Below, one piece after another: positions 22,534-34,906 of a DNA stretch of 64,000 bases (position 1 is the first letter of the stretch; each line of letters starts with the position of its first letter). The stretch is taken from assembly GCA_002794775.1 (NCBI GenBank), contig NBAY01000095.1:59370-123369 (forward strand). The letters are read 5' to 3'. The stretch comes from Porodaedalea pini. Taxonomy: Eukaryota; Basidiomycota; Agaricomycetes; Hymenochaetales; Hymenochaetaceae. Position numbers and translations under genes: made by a program. The notes beneath the pieces are model-generated. The model saw only the letters and a list, made by a program, of their open reading frames with translations. It was not told the DNA's origin and did no database searches.

Positions 22534-22560
22534 TGCAAGATAGAGAGAGAGATAGACTGA

Positions 22561-23992
22561 AGTTCAATTTTCCCACGGTCAAGATGGTGATGGTAGGAAG
22601 TTAAGAAGTGCCTCAAACGCGATGCGTCCAAGATGAATTTAATCTCAGACAATTCAACACACCCTCATCTTCCTGTCTCCTCTGAGTCTGATGTGAGAAA
22701 TTTCGAGTGCATAGTAAGATTATTATAACATATACATCCAAATTAACTTATTCTAGTAGTTTGTGTCACAAGAGAAAGAGCACCTCATTCTTACACTCTG
22801 AAGAGCCGTCCAACCTCTAGAAGGGTATGGGTACACATAAGCAACAGTAGATATTCTTCTCATATACATGTTCGGAGAAAAGATTGACATTTCAAGCAAT
22901 ATTTTAGCAACATATTTGCTTAAGATAGAATAAATAGTTGTAAGCGATTTCTAATAGAGGCATGGAACACGTTCCCCTTTACCACGAGACGAGCGAATAA
23001 CTGACATGGGCCATCTCACTCCGACAGGTACGAAGGGGAGGTCATTACTGACAGTATAAGGTTCCCGAGAGCTCCGCAATTTGTCATACAGGGTACCGAT
23101 CCTCTAACTGCGTTAAGAGGCCTGTTACAGGAATTCTCTAGGTGCATGAAAGCAGCCGATATCGACAACATCCGCTCGTCTCACGATAACAGGGAGAGGG
23201 AGTACACGATGATACATAAGAGCGCAACTTGTATTCGCGGCTTTGCCAAAAAGCTACGCGGAGGAATACAGTCGTCTTGGTCTGCAGAACCGATGCAATG
23301 ACTGACAACTAGAAAAGTGTGTTTAGAGGTCCGACTTACGATTCGAGGTGGGTGCAAAGGTGTAGAATATCGCATACTTAGCGGTGGAAAGCCTGAATCT
23401 CATCATTCCATGGAAGAAGCGGTAGCTTGCTCATATAGCAACCTAACTCTCTTCCTCTAGCCCACTCGTCAAGGCAAATTAAGAGTTCTGTAACAGATTC
23501 ATCCTTGCCAGCACCGAGTGGTAATCGCTACTTTATTTAGATAGGCTGGAGGCGATATGCAAAATGGATAGCAAGAGATATAAAGAACCTGAAGTCGATC
23601 ACCGTAGATAGTCGATGACATGTATGTTCAGCTGCTTTCGTTACTGGACCTGCAGGTACAAATGCGGCAGATGGTGAGGCAGCCATTATTTTAGTCGGTC
23701 ATGAACAATTTCGCAAGGCCGTTATACGTCTCGAAAGCTTACGGAGCTTCTTTGAATACTTTTGGCGAAATCAAGTGCTGAAGTTGACACCACAAATCAT
23801 TCACTTCCTTAGCAGTCAGATCGAAAACGCCGAGGGCGTACGCTAGTGAGCAAGGACGGATAAGACCCATTTAAAAAAGCTTCGATTCGTTCTTAATAAT
23901 GAGAAAGACCTAGAACGGTCGGTTTCCTCTTAGTATTGCCCTTCTCATTTACCAGAAAACAACATACCAGCACCGACTATGCATTCGGAGTA
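22561..23992. other. No supported gene
   Basis: Between the LINE and NDUFS5. Only short frames without motifs (for example 23181-23375 minus). It may include the LINE 5' UTR and the NDUFS5 3' flank. Confidence 0.5.
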
Positions 23993-24521
23993 TCATTTAT
24001 GCCCTCCATCGCCCTCTTTATTTATGAGCCCTAACCCCACAATGACTCCGTCTGCCAGGATATCTCCCGCTTTCCTGCCTTCCTTCGCTTCGTGCTCCGC
24101 CCTCTTGACGAACTGAGCCTTCACGGCCTTTGCTCGTGCAATCTACGCGATGCGAATTTCAGTGACATTTAGAAAAGAATGAAGCACAGTAACGAGCAAC
24201 GAACCTCTTTGGTGTGGTGAAGGCATTCGAGGTAGTCCTCAGACTGTGCCTTACATTCCTGCGGGCTGTCCGTCTTCGCGTAGCACTGAACAGATTAAAT
24301 CGTCAACAAATTCGTAAATTGCTCTAGATAAGAGAAGTGACCTTCGAGAATTCTTGCCAATACGCAAAGCACCGCGAAGGACCTGTCAAAGACGACGTGA
24401 CCTATCTGTGCCAGCTGGATCCCGCGATATGCTCACCTCCCGTGAAACTGAAACCGGACTAGGTAAAGCAGAAAATCAGCTCTCGTTCGTTTCAGGAGGG
24501 GCGCATGTTGCTCACCGCCAT
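23993..24521 (-). CDS. NDUFS5: NADH:ubiquinone oxidoreductase 15-kDa subunit (NDUFS5-like), complex I
   Basis: Accessory subunit of mitochondrial complex I, located in the intermembrane-space side of the membrane arm. Five exons on the minus strand: 24521-24516, 24458-24437, 24382-24342, 24285-24205 and 24142-23993; all junctions are GT-AG and keep frame, giving 99 residues. The protein has twin Cx9C motifs (Cys14/Cys24 and Cys34/Cys44), the hallmark of CHCH import via Mia40, and the family wording P-S-R-C-F-A-Y-W-Q-E-F and D-Y-L-E-C-L-H-H. Exon 1 is only six coding bases (ATGGCG) and exon 2 only 22, so open-frame searches miss the gene. The 264-bp gap to the divergent Get5-like gene is likely a shared promoter. 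Confidence 0.92.
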
Positions 24522-24785
24522 CGTAGACGAAATTGTCTATCAGCGAACTCGTTGTCCAGCGAAGCTTGAACTGAGGCCAGAATCACAAAGTCACGGGATC
24601 GCAAGAAACAGACAATGATTCAGTGATTGTGTTACGAAGATCAGCGCGCTTCCATAATCATGATGACGGTATAACGCCTCTACACCGCCTTGCAACTTGC
24701 AAGCGGCACGGTGGACGCGTCTAACACGTCTTCAACTGCAACCACAACAAGCCTAAAGAGAACGACGACAGTTACACATCTCGGA
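24522..24785. promoter_or_regulatory. Bidirectional intergenic region between NDUFS5 and GET5-like genes
   Basis: 264 bp separate two divergent start codons. I see no unambiguous TATA box; promoter function is inferred from gene order only. Confidence 0.5.
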
Positions 24786-25855
24786 ATGGCTGACAGCGCT
24801 GAGCTTGCGTTCACGAAAGCTCATCTGAGCAACATCGGGTCCTTACCTGTTCAATACCCGGACGATTACCAGCAGCCACCTCATAACTCGCTCAAGAAGT
24901 TACCCATCATTCCTGTGGGTAGTAGTTTGACTCTCGCAATCCTAGAGAAGGTTAGTTAACTTAGCTTCAGGTTGAGCTACCCGAACCTCCCGCCCGAAAA
25001 GTCGATGCAGAATCTACTTCATCGGGTGAGTACATAACTCATGCAGTGTCGCCTAAATACGTTGCTCAGCTCCTTCTGTCAACAGAATCTATTAGCTTGA
25101 TCTTCAAAGTTTCCAAGCCTGCACGCACTTTCACTATCTCCGTCTCCCCTACCGATGCAATTTCCTCCATCAAGTCGCAGCTCGCGGCACAGCCTGGTGC
25201 GCCACCGGCAGACGCGCAGCGCCTTCTCTTGCGCGGGAAAGCGCTTGCCGATGGCAAACTCCTCAAGGAGTATCCGGTCAAGAGCGGAGATACTGTGAAT
25301 CTTATGCTGAAGCCAGGCTTTGAATGGGATTGGAATACTGCTGCCCCCACTTCTGCATCGCCAGTACCATTCGAATCGACGTCTGCGGCACCGAAAGACA
25401 AAGATGGCGATGTGCAGATGTCTCTCGACCCTCAGGCTGGCTCTGGACGAGTCAATAGACATGGTCGGATACCATCTGTCGTACTATCACCATCACCATC
25501 GCCGTCCTCGGTCTCGTTGCCGCTCGAAAATCTTCCTTCTCCGATTCCGCTTACTCTGGACACTTCAAACATTCCTTCCACAACCGAAACCACGATACTT
25601 GATGCCTATCACAAGAAGATAACTTCTCCCGACTTCTGGGACCGTCTCCACGGTTTCCTAAAGTGGGTTCTCGCGTCCCGCTCCTGTATACAATCCATTG
25701 ACGATGCAACGTTGCTTAGATCGGAGTTTGAGAATCCAAAAGATGCCGACCAGGCCTTTGAAGCCTTCTTGCTCGGTAGTAAGGGTTCTCTGTCTCCTAG
25801 CGATATCGCAAAGATCAGGGACAGTATCGGTATTACAGGAATGAATGGGAGTTGA
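24786..25855 (+). CDS. GET5: Get5/Mdy2-like ubiquitin-fold protein of the GET pathway
   Basis: Exons 24786-24914, 24971-25025 and 25086-25855 give 317 residues. The N-terminus (MADSAELAFTKAHLSNIGSL, about 1-45) matches the Get5 N-terminal domain that binds Get4. A ubiquitin-like domain spans about 62-139 (segment A-D-A-Q-R-L-L-L-R-G-K-A-L-A-D, then D-T-V-N-L-M). A Ser/Pro linker follows, and a C-terminal helical part (F-W-D-R-L-H-G-F-L) sits where Get5 has its dimerisation domain. In yeast, Get5 with Get4 and Sgt2 hands tail-anchored proteins to Get3 in the cytosol. The start is the ATG giving the family N-terminus; an upstream in-frame ATG at 24690 would add 32 residues and is not preferred. 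The donor of intron 1 (GTGGGT) is somewhat weak. Confidence 0.85.
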
Positions 25856-26320
25856 AGGATGTCGTTTACTGTGGTCTCCTACTTTTCTCTTGGTCGTACT
25901 GGTAACGCTTTTGATGAATAATGATGATATCTTTGCATGGGCTCCCTCAATTTTTGCTATCAAAGTCTACAAAGGATGCTTTCGATGGTGAAATGATCAG
26001 AGCCCCCATACCTTGCAGATCTCTTTATAAGGCATCAGTCATTCCCGACTCGGAATGGGCTTCAGCCATCACCGCAGTTGACCAATGAACATTAACAGTC
26101 ACGTCATCCGGGTTTGCTAAATGGCTGCCCGCGAAGTATCTTTTACTAGGGCGAAAGATATACGGTATGAGACGCTGTAATTCTGCATCCTGAATCTCGA
26201 CTCCCTCTCACCTCTGAGGCTCTGACCACCCTGCCCGCTATGTCGATCAGCCGGGTCTTGGATGTCGGCGATCAGACACCAACCTAGCAACGAAGACAGA
26301 CTCGGACGAACCCCTTCAAG
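25856..26320. other. No gene seen
   Basis: Downstream flank of the Get5-like gene up to the reductase pseudogene; no open frame of note. Confidence 0.5.
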
Positions 26321-27190
26321 ATAAATATCTCGACATTTCGCAATACGATCGAGAAAGGGGTGAAGTTCGAGCCCGAAAAAGGTTGAAGCTCCTCATTCTT
26401 CCTGGACTACGTACATTAACATTGAAGTCGTCTTTTCAATCAGAACGCTATCACATCTACGCTGCATTTGGATGTCGTGCGTTTATAAGGACATGGTTCG
26501 TGATATGAAAGGCTTCGTACTGAAGACGAGCAGTGGTTTGCCTGGGCGCACAGGACACTGACCATTCGCAAGCTCAAAGGCCTCGAAGATATAACCTGTT
26601 GTTAAACTTGCTGATTTATTCTCGCGAATCGTACTCATTATTCCCTGATTTAAGCTACTACAATCGATGCCCCCGCGTATGGACGCGGAGGCCTAGGGCT
26701 GGCCGTTTGCGAACATCGACCCCTTCCCCAGTGCCGAAGTGGACACGCTCAGTCATGCCAACCACGTCAGGGATTTGTGACACAGGCCATTCAGCGACGC
26801 AAGAAGCATACGAGAAGGGAGTGACGAGCGTTTTTTCCCCGTTGCATCGTGTCGAGGCTCTACTTGAAGGCAAAGACTTCCTTATCAGCAGCAAGGTGAC
26901 GGAAGCGGACGTCCGACTATTTACATCGATCGTGCGATTCGACGTAGCATATCACGGCCAGTTCAAATGCAACTTGCGTACGATTCGCGGTGGCTATCCA
27001 AACATTCATAGGTTTGCATTCCTTGGAAACTATCGCTCGGCTATGTCGAGGTTAGCTGACATGTGCGAGTTCTAGATGGTTGAGGCAGCTATATTGGAAT
27101 AACTCCGCGTTCAGCTCAACGACGAACTTCGAGCACATCAAGATAAACTATTCTTCAATGAAGGCGGTAGGCACCAATACCTTTAGAACA
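26320..27190 (+). pseudogene. Glutathionyl-hydroquinone reductase (ECM4-like) pseudogene
   Basis: Blocks in the order of the intact gene at 58072-59301: an E-K-G-V-K-F-E-P-E-K-G block near 26350; R-Y-H-I-Y-A-A-F-G-C-R near 26450, where the catalytic C-P-W is replaced; a G-W-P-F-A-N-I-D-P-F-P block near 26700; then Q-E-A-Y-E-K-G-V, T-E-A-D-V-R-L-F and F-K-C-N-L-R-T-I-R-G-G-Y-P-N-I-H in one open frame to about 27010; and L-R-Q-L-Y-W-N-N after the intron position near 27070. The central section between the H-x-x-H-V-R-D-L block and Q-E-A-Y-E-K is deleted. Several stops are present. It retains traces of the intron positions, so it is a decayed genomic paralogue. Confidence 0.85.
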
Positions 27191-28590
27191 GATGGATTCT
27201 TCTGACCTCATTCACTCTCCAGATAAACCCTACGCTCATCGTTCCCGTCGGACCCATACCATGTATCGAGCCTTTACAAATAAATATCATGTACATTTCA
27301 CAATCTCTACATTATGGTTATGCCGTGATGAACAAGAGGTCTCTTGCTCCGAGTCCTCACAGCGACACAACTCCGCACTGCCATCTGTTAGGTAAAAACG
27401 GCAATGAGGAGAGTACTAGTGCGTGAAGTATCCGGCCATTTTGCCGTCATCACTCAACACAATCAAAGTTTCACATAATCATACAACAATCCCATAACTG
27501 TTCATTTTCTTCCTGCCCGGAGATCATGAACGTTGTCTCATCCTTGTCCCACCTTGCAATACATTCCAATCGGCAAACCCGTACCTGGTCTTCAGAGAGA
27601 AAAAATCAGCTGCATGATCAAGCCTTCAAAAACTGCAAAGCAACCGATCTGGGTAAATAAAATACGACAAAGGCACGATGGAGTACGTTGCTCAACGACG
27701 AATCGTATCATTCAGTCAGGCCATCTGTGATTCGAAGTATCGCGAGAGATGGTCGAAGATGCTGTCATCTGGCCAATACAGAGCTTTTGACGTACAGGTC
27801 TTCCTGGTGGACGGGAGTAGCCTGCGAAAACGAGCCTTAAAGAGCTTTCCTCTCTCTCCAAGCGATATATACTCGAAACTATCTCCAGAGGTCGCCCGGA
27901 AGGTGTATTGAGTACTAAAGAGGACTACGTCTGATCCACTTTGACAACCTTCAGTTGCGGAAGAGGGTGAAGGAATAGGGGGTGACACATTTGCAAGCTG
28001 ATATTTATCGCCTTGGAAGAAAATATGTAGAGCAAGGAGGTGTCAGCATGCTTGCATATGGATAAAGAGTTTTCCTAACCATCATGTTCAGTATGTAGCG
28101 AACGTTCATGCCGTTAGAAGCTCTTACAGATTTATTGGGTTAATCAAAAAAAAGAAATCGGATTACGATTTTTAGTTCCTAAGATTAATGCAATTTCGGT
28201 AATGCGGGACAACGAAGCAAGAGCACTGGCGAGCGAATTTTTTGCCGAGGGCAAGTCCACCCGAGCCAATATTAATGCTACTTCGAAGCACGGGAAGAAA
28301 GAGCTGATGGATCAGAGATATGTATGTGCTGAGATCGCGTGGAGCAAGTCAAAAGTTTCCAGACGGACGATTTAACTCGTGTATTACTCGTGTTGGCCAT
28401 GGTCGATCTGGCTGGAGGAGCCTGCGAGTACGTAGTCGAAGCACAGAGCAGATCGGCTTTGTTTGGTATTATTTGTCACTCAGCTTGGTTGAAACTGCCA
28501 GTGCCACCCATCTCACTCATAGCTTTCATGCTTATACCCCTCTTTTCAAATCCACGAGAAGCTCAGAATACTCCGTCATAATCCTTTCGT
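27191..28590. other. No supported gene
   Basis: Contains short frames (27678-27911 plus; 28320-28601 plus) without recognisable domains. The first has a mixed-charge sequence and no visible splice partner. Treated as intergenic. Confidence 0.45.
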
Positions 28591-28597
28591 ATATCGT

Positions 28598-29867
28598 ATG
28601 ACTGTTAACCGAAATTTCCGGGCTGGACTGCTGGTGTTACTCTTTACTGCACTGTTTTTCATGGTGCTCGGTGCATTCCTTCTTCCTCGCAGTCTCCTTC
28701 AATCACGTATCTGCTCTATGCCCTTTCATGACACTCTCCTATCTGACGTCTGTCCGCCCTCTAAGTTGCACCAAGACGCTCCCAATCCTCCGATCCGAAC
28801 ACCTTCATATAACGGCACAAGTTTCGAAAAGACGATGAATACAGCTACCTCAATTTACGTCGTATCTCTCGCTAGGCGAACTGATCGAAGAAGGATAATG
28901 GAGCTACTTAGAGAGGCCCTGCACCTTGAATGGTTCTACTTTGATGCCCTCGATAAAGATGACGTGTTAGTCGACAATGTCATGCACACAGTAGCAAATT
29001 GGCGTGCAAACGCAACGCTAGGCTTCGAATGGCCTGAAACTCTAGAAGATGCGCAAGGACAGTCTCTTGAGATGAAGGCCCTAATACACGATGATATGAC
29101 TAGTAACAATATGACTCTCGAGCCTCTCCTCTGTGCCACTGGAGACAACACGATTCCTTCGTATGCGAGTGCTTCATCCATTCCATTTCACATGAAACTG
29201 TCAAGAGGGATGGTCGCGTGCTGGTACTCCCACGTTAGTCTGATGGCGAACATCGTCAAACGCACGAACCACATTCGAGAGGATTCATGGGATGGACAGG
29301 AGGGCATTACTGTTGTCTTTGAAGACGACATCGACGTGGAATTGAATCTAATGGATAGAGTCGAGAGGATGTGGGTAGATCTATCCCGCGATTGGGACAT
29401 TGTCATGCTGGGTATGTCCCTTGCAATGCCATAAACTCCTTAGTCACTGACGTTTTCAAGGACATTGCTGGTCGGACGAGTCGACGAATCCTCCGCTCAC
29501 ACCTGCATCGCCTCTTCACCCATCATATAGTCCAAAATGTACACACGGTTACGTCCTTTCTCCGTTTGGGGCACGCCGTCTGCTCGCCCACCTTACATAC
29601 GCCCCCTTCGCATTCTCACGCGCTCTCGACCAAGCAATTGCACACCTCGTTTCGACGCACCGGATTCGCAGCTTCAGTGTGGTTCCGAGCATCGTAGTGC
29701 AGCGCCGGTGCCCAATCGGTGTTAGGAAGGACTGTCATATCAACGCGGCGACGCACGGTGACTCTGACATATGGGAAAGTGAAGGGAGAAAGGGGAGTCG
29801 ATGGATAGACTCGTTGGAGGACAGTACGCTCGAGTGGATACGAAAAGGGAAAGTGGTGGGTTTTTAG
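28598..29867 (+). CDS. Glycosyltransferase family 25 protein, single-pass type II membrane protein
   Basis: Two exons, 28598-29411 and 29461-29867 (intron of 49 bp, GTATGT to TTTCAAG, phase 1), give 406 residues. A membrane segment lies at about 9-30 after a short basic N-terminus, as in Golgi type II transferases. GT25 motifs: S-I-Y-V-V-S-L-A-R-R-T-D-R-R near 87-100, S-R-G-M-V-A-C-W-Y-S-H near 205-215, the acidic E-D-D-I-D (242-246) expected to bind metal and nucleotide sugar, and H-G-Y-V-L-S-P-F-G-A-R-R-L after the intron. The donor and acceptor sugars cannot be read from sequence. Fungal GT25 proteins are widespread but little characterised. Confidence 0.88.
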
Positions 29868-30124
29868 TGATTCGGTTACCACGTTGCAAAGGTGTGCACA
29901 TTATATGCGGTGTTTCCAAAACTCCATAAAGCATTCCCATTTGAAGTCAAAAATGCTATACAACGTGGCCGAAAACACTGCGGTCTGTCCAAGCAGGTGG
30001 TCGGCTCCTAGGAAGATAAGAAAGACTCGTGTTCACTGGTTTCACGTTCTATACGTCCCTTTCGACGCGGAAGTGCATGTCACTCGATGACTAGGACTTG
30101 AAGGGTCCTGGGAGATCGAGACAT
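29868..30124. other. Short intergenic region
   Basis: No feature recognised between the GT25 gene and the uncertain minus-strand frame. Confidence 0.4.
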
Positions 30125-30192
30125 TTACATGTATTGACGAAACTGGCCAGGAGAATGAGGCATGGCCTGCGCTGTCAGTGACTCCATGCGGA

Positions 30193-30812
30193 AAGTTATA
30201 GCCCTTTGAGCCGCGACAGCAGCATCTCCTGAACCACTCCAGACCTTGCGCCGGCGTCGGAGTACTTCCAGTTTCCGAGACACGAACCCTCGGTGCGCAC
30301 TTCTACGGTGTCGCCGACTTGCTCCCGAATGCAGATCGTGCAACCAGAATGAAAGTGGGGTACGTACGGTTGCATGATGTTGTCCCGTTTGAGCTCTTGG
30401 CGTCCTTGTAAAATATCTGCTCTCACGTTTGCAAGAAGTGTTTGGATCCGACCGTCCGCCCGAGAAGCAAACGTGTGTGTTTTGAACGGAGAACTGTCGT
30501 ACTTCAGGAATGGATGTCGAAGTTGTTAGTTTTGGTGTTCGTAAGGGTCAGTGGGAGCAAAAGAGAAAGAACGGAACATGACAAGCTGAATACATAATGA
30601 TTACCTCGGTTCGAAGATGTCGACTCTGACGGGTGGAATGCAAGAAATGAGGGTGTATGCATGCTTCTGGCATTTGCGAAACGTACAGTGGTCTGCCAAT
30701 CAAAAGACGTTTGCTGACTGGCGCTGCATACACGAAGACACTTCGACAAGTCGTATTCAATTAGAAGCCTCGTCGTTGCCGTTCGTGAGTAGAGCTGCAC
30801 CACCCATCGCAT
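30193..30812 (-). CDS. Possible two-exon hypothetical protein
   Basis: On the minus strand a frame near 30812-30600 can be joined through a GT-AG intron (GTAATC to CCTGAAG, about 30600-30502) to a second frame ending in L-S-R-L-K-G-L-stop near 30193. The join gives a continuous protein with H-F-H-S-G-C-T-I-C-I-R-E and an extended soluble composition. I do not recognise the family, and the 5' end is not fixed. Gene status is uncertain; it could be chance. Confidence 0.25.
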
Positions 30813-31653
30813 TGCTTCGCGCGAGCAGAGCTAAAGCCGGAAATAAGGAGCAAAAAAAAATAACGAAGACCCGGTTGAGTGGATCCGGCAATTCAATACA
30901 GTTACGACGCCAAGAAATTCGCAATCTAAAAAAAGAGCAGCGATTCATGGAATCTCCTCCTCCGACGTTTGTCATTCAAGATGAGTAAGCAAGCTTCGTG
31001 TGCGCGGCGTTGGTGATGCACGCCTTACCCGATAACGATATTAATATTGCTCCACGAATGCATCCGACTGCGAGTCACGGAGAGTCGCGGCTCGGCTTGA
31101 ATCAAGCAACCTGGATATTAATGTAATATTTCAGATGAAAGGTCAAGCAACAGAATATTTGCCTTGCGGTGTTGTTTGAATCGCCATATCAGCGCGAATC
31201 GCGCGATGTCTACCAGGGCTGCGGCGAGCGCTAGCCGTGAAAAATTGAATGGAAGCCGAATGGAGTGCCAAGTGATCATCTATGACTGCTTCAGTGATAG
31301 AGCTCCCGGGAAGTCCGAATAGTCCGGTAGGTTTATGCTGAACGGTCACCGAGAGCAAGAGGAGAGAGCGAGATCTGGAGGAATTAAAATAAAATAAAAT
31401 AAAATAAAATAAATAAACTGGGTAAGGGGTCTTGATCGTCGATCAGGTCCGCATCGGCCGCCAGACAAACTGCGAGAGTCGGCTTCTCACCCGAGGAGCC
31501 GGGAGCCGCAGAAGGAAGAAATGCCGAGTGATGCCGATCCGCATGTCTGGATCTGATCACTGACGCTGCGGAGTTTGAAACACTACTACTCAAGACCTTT
31601 GGGACAGCTCGCGAAGACAACGTTCATTTTGTTTGCCCTCATCGTCACGGACG
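30813..31653. other. Upstream region of the long disordered protein, with a microsatellite
   Basis: No open frame with recognisable content. Contains the AAAAT repeat described separately. Confidence 0.45.
31385..31417. repeat. (AAAAT)n microsatellite
   Basis: About six copies of AAAAT in tandem, 240 bp upstream of the start of the next gene. Confidence 0.9.
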
Positions 31654-34600
31654 ATGCCCGTGCCGTCGAGCGCGTCGACGTCGACGCCGATGAGCTACGA
31701 CAGGTTCAAGCCAAAGTTCCCCCTCGACCCCTTCGCTGCTGTGGACCAAGCATATAATGCACCGCCCGCACGTGTACCATGGACACTTGACGCGGATGCC
31801 CTCCCGCCGCCGTCCGTCCTGCAGCACGAGCGCCGCGTAATCCTCATCATCGGCCGTAAGTTCCTGTATCTCTCGTCCTCGAAGAACACCGCGCTGACGA
31901 ACGATTTGCTCTTACGCAGAACCAACGGGCGCAGCACTCGCGCCGTTATTCTCCTCTCCGCACCTAGTCTCGTCTCTCCTTATTATTGCAAGTCACCGTC
32001 CGCCTCCGCTCCCTTTTGACCCGCACCCTGCAGTACACACTCTACGGTTACGCACGCCTCTTGCGGTTGCAGACGCCGGCGCTACGCGGCTCATTGACAT
32101 TCTCGAATGGGCACTGCAGGTCGCGCGTCTTTGGCGCCGCACGGGAGGACCCAAGAAGCAGGAACTCATGGAGGAGGTGAGCCCGGGGTCTGAGAGCGTG
32201 CGCCTTGGACAGAGCTTCGGAAGGCTGCGTTACAGCGTCGCACCGGACTCCCAACAAGAACAAATACCGGCATCGGTATTTTCTCCGGGCGCGTCGATGA
32301 CAAGCCTCACTCCCTCCTCGGCGAAGAAGTCACGCCGGCAGTCGCTCTTTCGGCGTCAGAGTGCTCTTCCTATTGAGCCAGATCCCACAAGCTCAAAACC
32401 GTTCGATGCGCTTCTCCACTTTCTCCCTGCGGACGCGCCCGACAAGGCGCGCCTCAAGGCCGCCATTCTTGTGACCACGCTCACGCGCCCGTACCTCTCC
32501 ACCCCGCCCTCTCGCGTGCCCTCTACGCGTTTCTATTCGGATTCGACTACGAAATTGTCTGGGAACTCTGGGAAACGATGGAGTTTTTCTCGGGGCGCGT
32601 CGTCCTTGGCCTCGCTAGCGAGCTCTACCACGCTCAATGTCCCCACGCACTCGATGAGCACGATGGACTTCTCTGACGTATCAGAATCTGGGCGTGCCTC
32701 CCTCTCGACCCTTTCCCTGCTGCGCGCACGCAGGTCACGGCTCGTACACCTCATGCCCTCGGCGCCTACAAAGCCTTCTTTCCCTTCTTCCGCAGCAAAC
32801 TCAAACTATATGCAGACACAGGCCCATTTAATCCGCAGTATCGAAGCCTTCCTGCTATCCTTTTGCTTCCAGATGCCGCTCGCGATTCCGTCTCCGGTTG
32901 CCGGCTTTGTGTCGAGTGACTCGGACGGTGCGAGAGCAAGGCCATATTTGGTGCCGGCGACAGCCCTGGCGGAAGTCTTGCATGTCGAGAGCGATCAGAC
33001 CAAAGGTGGAAAAGACGAGGGGGAGACGGCCGAGGCGAAGGAGGAGAATAAGAAGGGAAAGGACAAGTGGACGCTAGCGGAGCTCTTGCTTTGTGGTGCG
33101 CTGGAGAGCAAGGCGGAGACAGCGCGTTCCGTGAGCAGTTCGGGCCTTGGCGAGGATGTCCGACGTATCTCGAATGAAAGTGAAAAGGGGAAGCAAAAGC
33201 AGCTCGAAAACTCGAACGGCGAGGACAACGAGAAAGAGTGGATGGCGCACCGCGCGTGGATCGGAGGTATACGCGACGTCGTCGTCGGATGCGGTTCGTC
33301 GTCGAAGACAGAGGTAAAGACGCATACAATCCCGGCGCGTTCGAGCTCGCAGCCGCAGCTGCCTACGCAACCTCAAGCTCGTTCTTATTCGCATTTGTCA
33401 CATTCTCCATCGCAGCTGCAATCTTACGCTCAATCACAATCGCGCCCTCAGGCTCTGACTCAGACTCAATCTCAACCCCATCCTCATCCGCATCTGAAGC
33501 CGCAACCACCACTACAATCGCGGTCGCAGTCGCAGCTTCAAGTCCAGGCTCACGCCATACGGAACCTGGACTTGTATACGAATTCAAGTTCGAATTCGGG
33601 CGTGTATATGGATACCAAGAGAGAGAAGGAGAAGGAGCATCAGATGTCAGCATATAAAGCGTTGGCGATTGAGAAGCGGTTGCCGACGCCACCGGAGGAT
33701 GAGGACGGAGAGCAGGGCGACGACGACGAAGACGGGGAGACGGTATACCCAACTACTCCAAACGCGTCCGGCCAACCTCAACCGCATTTTGTCGAATATG
33801 GTCGTACGTCTCGGGTGAGCGAGAGAGAAAGGGCGGAGCCGCGCCTCCCGCACTCACGTTCGCATCCGCCTGCGAAGCGCCGATCTACTCCCCTCGAGCG
33901 GCATTCCTCGGAATCGCGTAGATCTCCACGGCTGGACCAGCGCCGAGCGCGCGAATCGTATACCCGTTCTTCTCGGCAGCAAGAAATGCGGTCGCGTTCG
34001 CGGATGACCGTTTCCACATCTCCGTCCACTTCTCCCCCCACGTCTCCAGTAGCTGAATCCACCTCCACTTACACATCAGCCTCTACTCTTGTTCCCACTT
34101 CCACTTCCGCTTCTGGCCATCACTCCGGCCCGCACCACTACAGGCCGGCACGTTCACCACCTCGAATGCATGATACGTATGAAGTCGATCACGCGCATGA
34201 GATGAAGAAACAGCGCAATGGTAACAAGAATACCAGCAGTCTGCCGACACCGCCAGATTCGGAGGAGGCGTCGCTCGAGGGCACATCGGACCCTGTCGTT
34301 GTTCCTGCAACTTCTTCATCTCGCGAGCATAAGCATTCTCTCAGCGCATCACGCTCCGATGCTGTTGCTGTGTCTCCCTCTCGTGAGCATGGGCTTGCCC
34401 GGGACGAGAGGAGACACGGGTTGGAACATGATCGGAGCAGGCATGCCAATGTGGATGATAGCCGGATCGAGGACATTATGGAGAGAGAACGCGAACGCGA
34501 GCAAAGGCGTCGGACGCACTCCCATCCGTCGCGTCCTACACCGGCTCCGGCTTTGGCGGAACGCACGCCACCACGGCGCGCGAAGACGAAGCCGAAGGAG

Positions 34601-34906
34601 AGGTCACCAAAGGAAATGCCTCGCGAAAAGACGCTAGAGAGGCGTGTTGTGGACGACAGCGCGAAGATCAGGCCAGACGGTGAGCGGGATCCAAGCTCGG
34701 AGGAGCGTCGTGCAAAGCGGGTGCCTGTGCCTTCGATGGAGGATCTGTTGCCTCCGCTTCCACCACCATCTCCGCCTCCGGTTCGATCTCAGCAAAGCAT
34801 CTCGCAACCTCCTTCTGAAACTACATCCTCGCATGCGCATCAGACCCTAAAGAGACATGCGAAGTGGAAGTTCTGGAAGGCCGGGTCTGCTGTCGTGAAC
34901 GCGTGA
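31654..34906 (+). CDS. Large disordered hypothetical protein
   Basis: Exon 1 31654-31855 and exon 2 31920-34906 (intron 31856-31919, GTAAGT to TTACGCAG) give 1062 residues. The N-terminal ~180 residues look folded: hydrophobic V-I-L-I-I-G and a helical segment L-I-D-I-L-E-W-A-L-Q-V-A-R-L-W-R-R. The rest is low complexity: Ser-rich, then a Gln/Ser/Pro region of about 80 residues (near nt 33330-33560), an acidic patch, Arg/Ser-rich and Arg/Glu-rich stretches (R-E-R-E-R-E-Q-R-R-R), Pro-rich P-P-L-P-P-P-S-P-P, and a basic end K-F-W-K-A-G. I do not recognise the family. A scaffold or RNA-related role is possible from composition only. The first ATG is used. Confidence 0.75.

Larger units (their letters stand above)
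16999..22560 (-). mobile_element. Degenerate Tad1-like LINE (non-LTR retrotransposon), 5' and central part
   Basis: Minus-strand element with gag-like ORF1 (Cys-rich N-terminus and CCHC knuckles), then ORF2 with AP-type endonuclease, reverse transcriptase and RNase H. This is the order seen in the Tad1/I group common in fungi. Continuity ends at 16999, where a TIR transposon is inserted; the remainder is 12640-13040. The 5' limit near 22560 is estimated from the ORF1 start; I could not fix the ends. Confidence 0.85.

Noticed and set aside
33074..33853. Several long minus-strand frames opposite the large disordered protein
   Set aside because: They are mirror frames of a GC-rich, Ser/Gln/Pro-rich coding region and have no domain, splice logic or start context.
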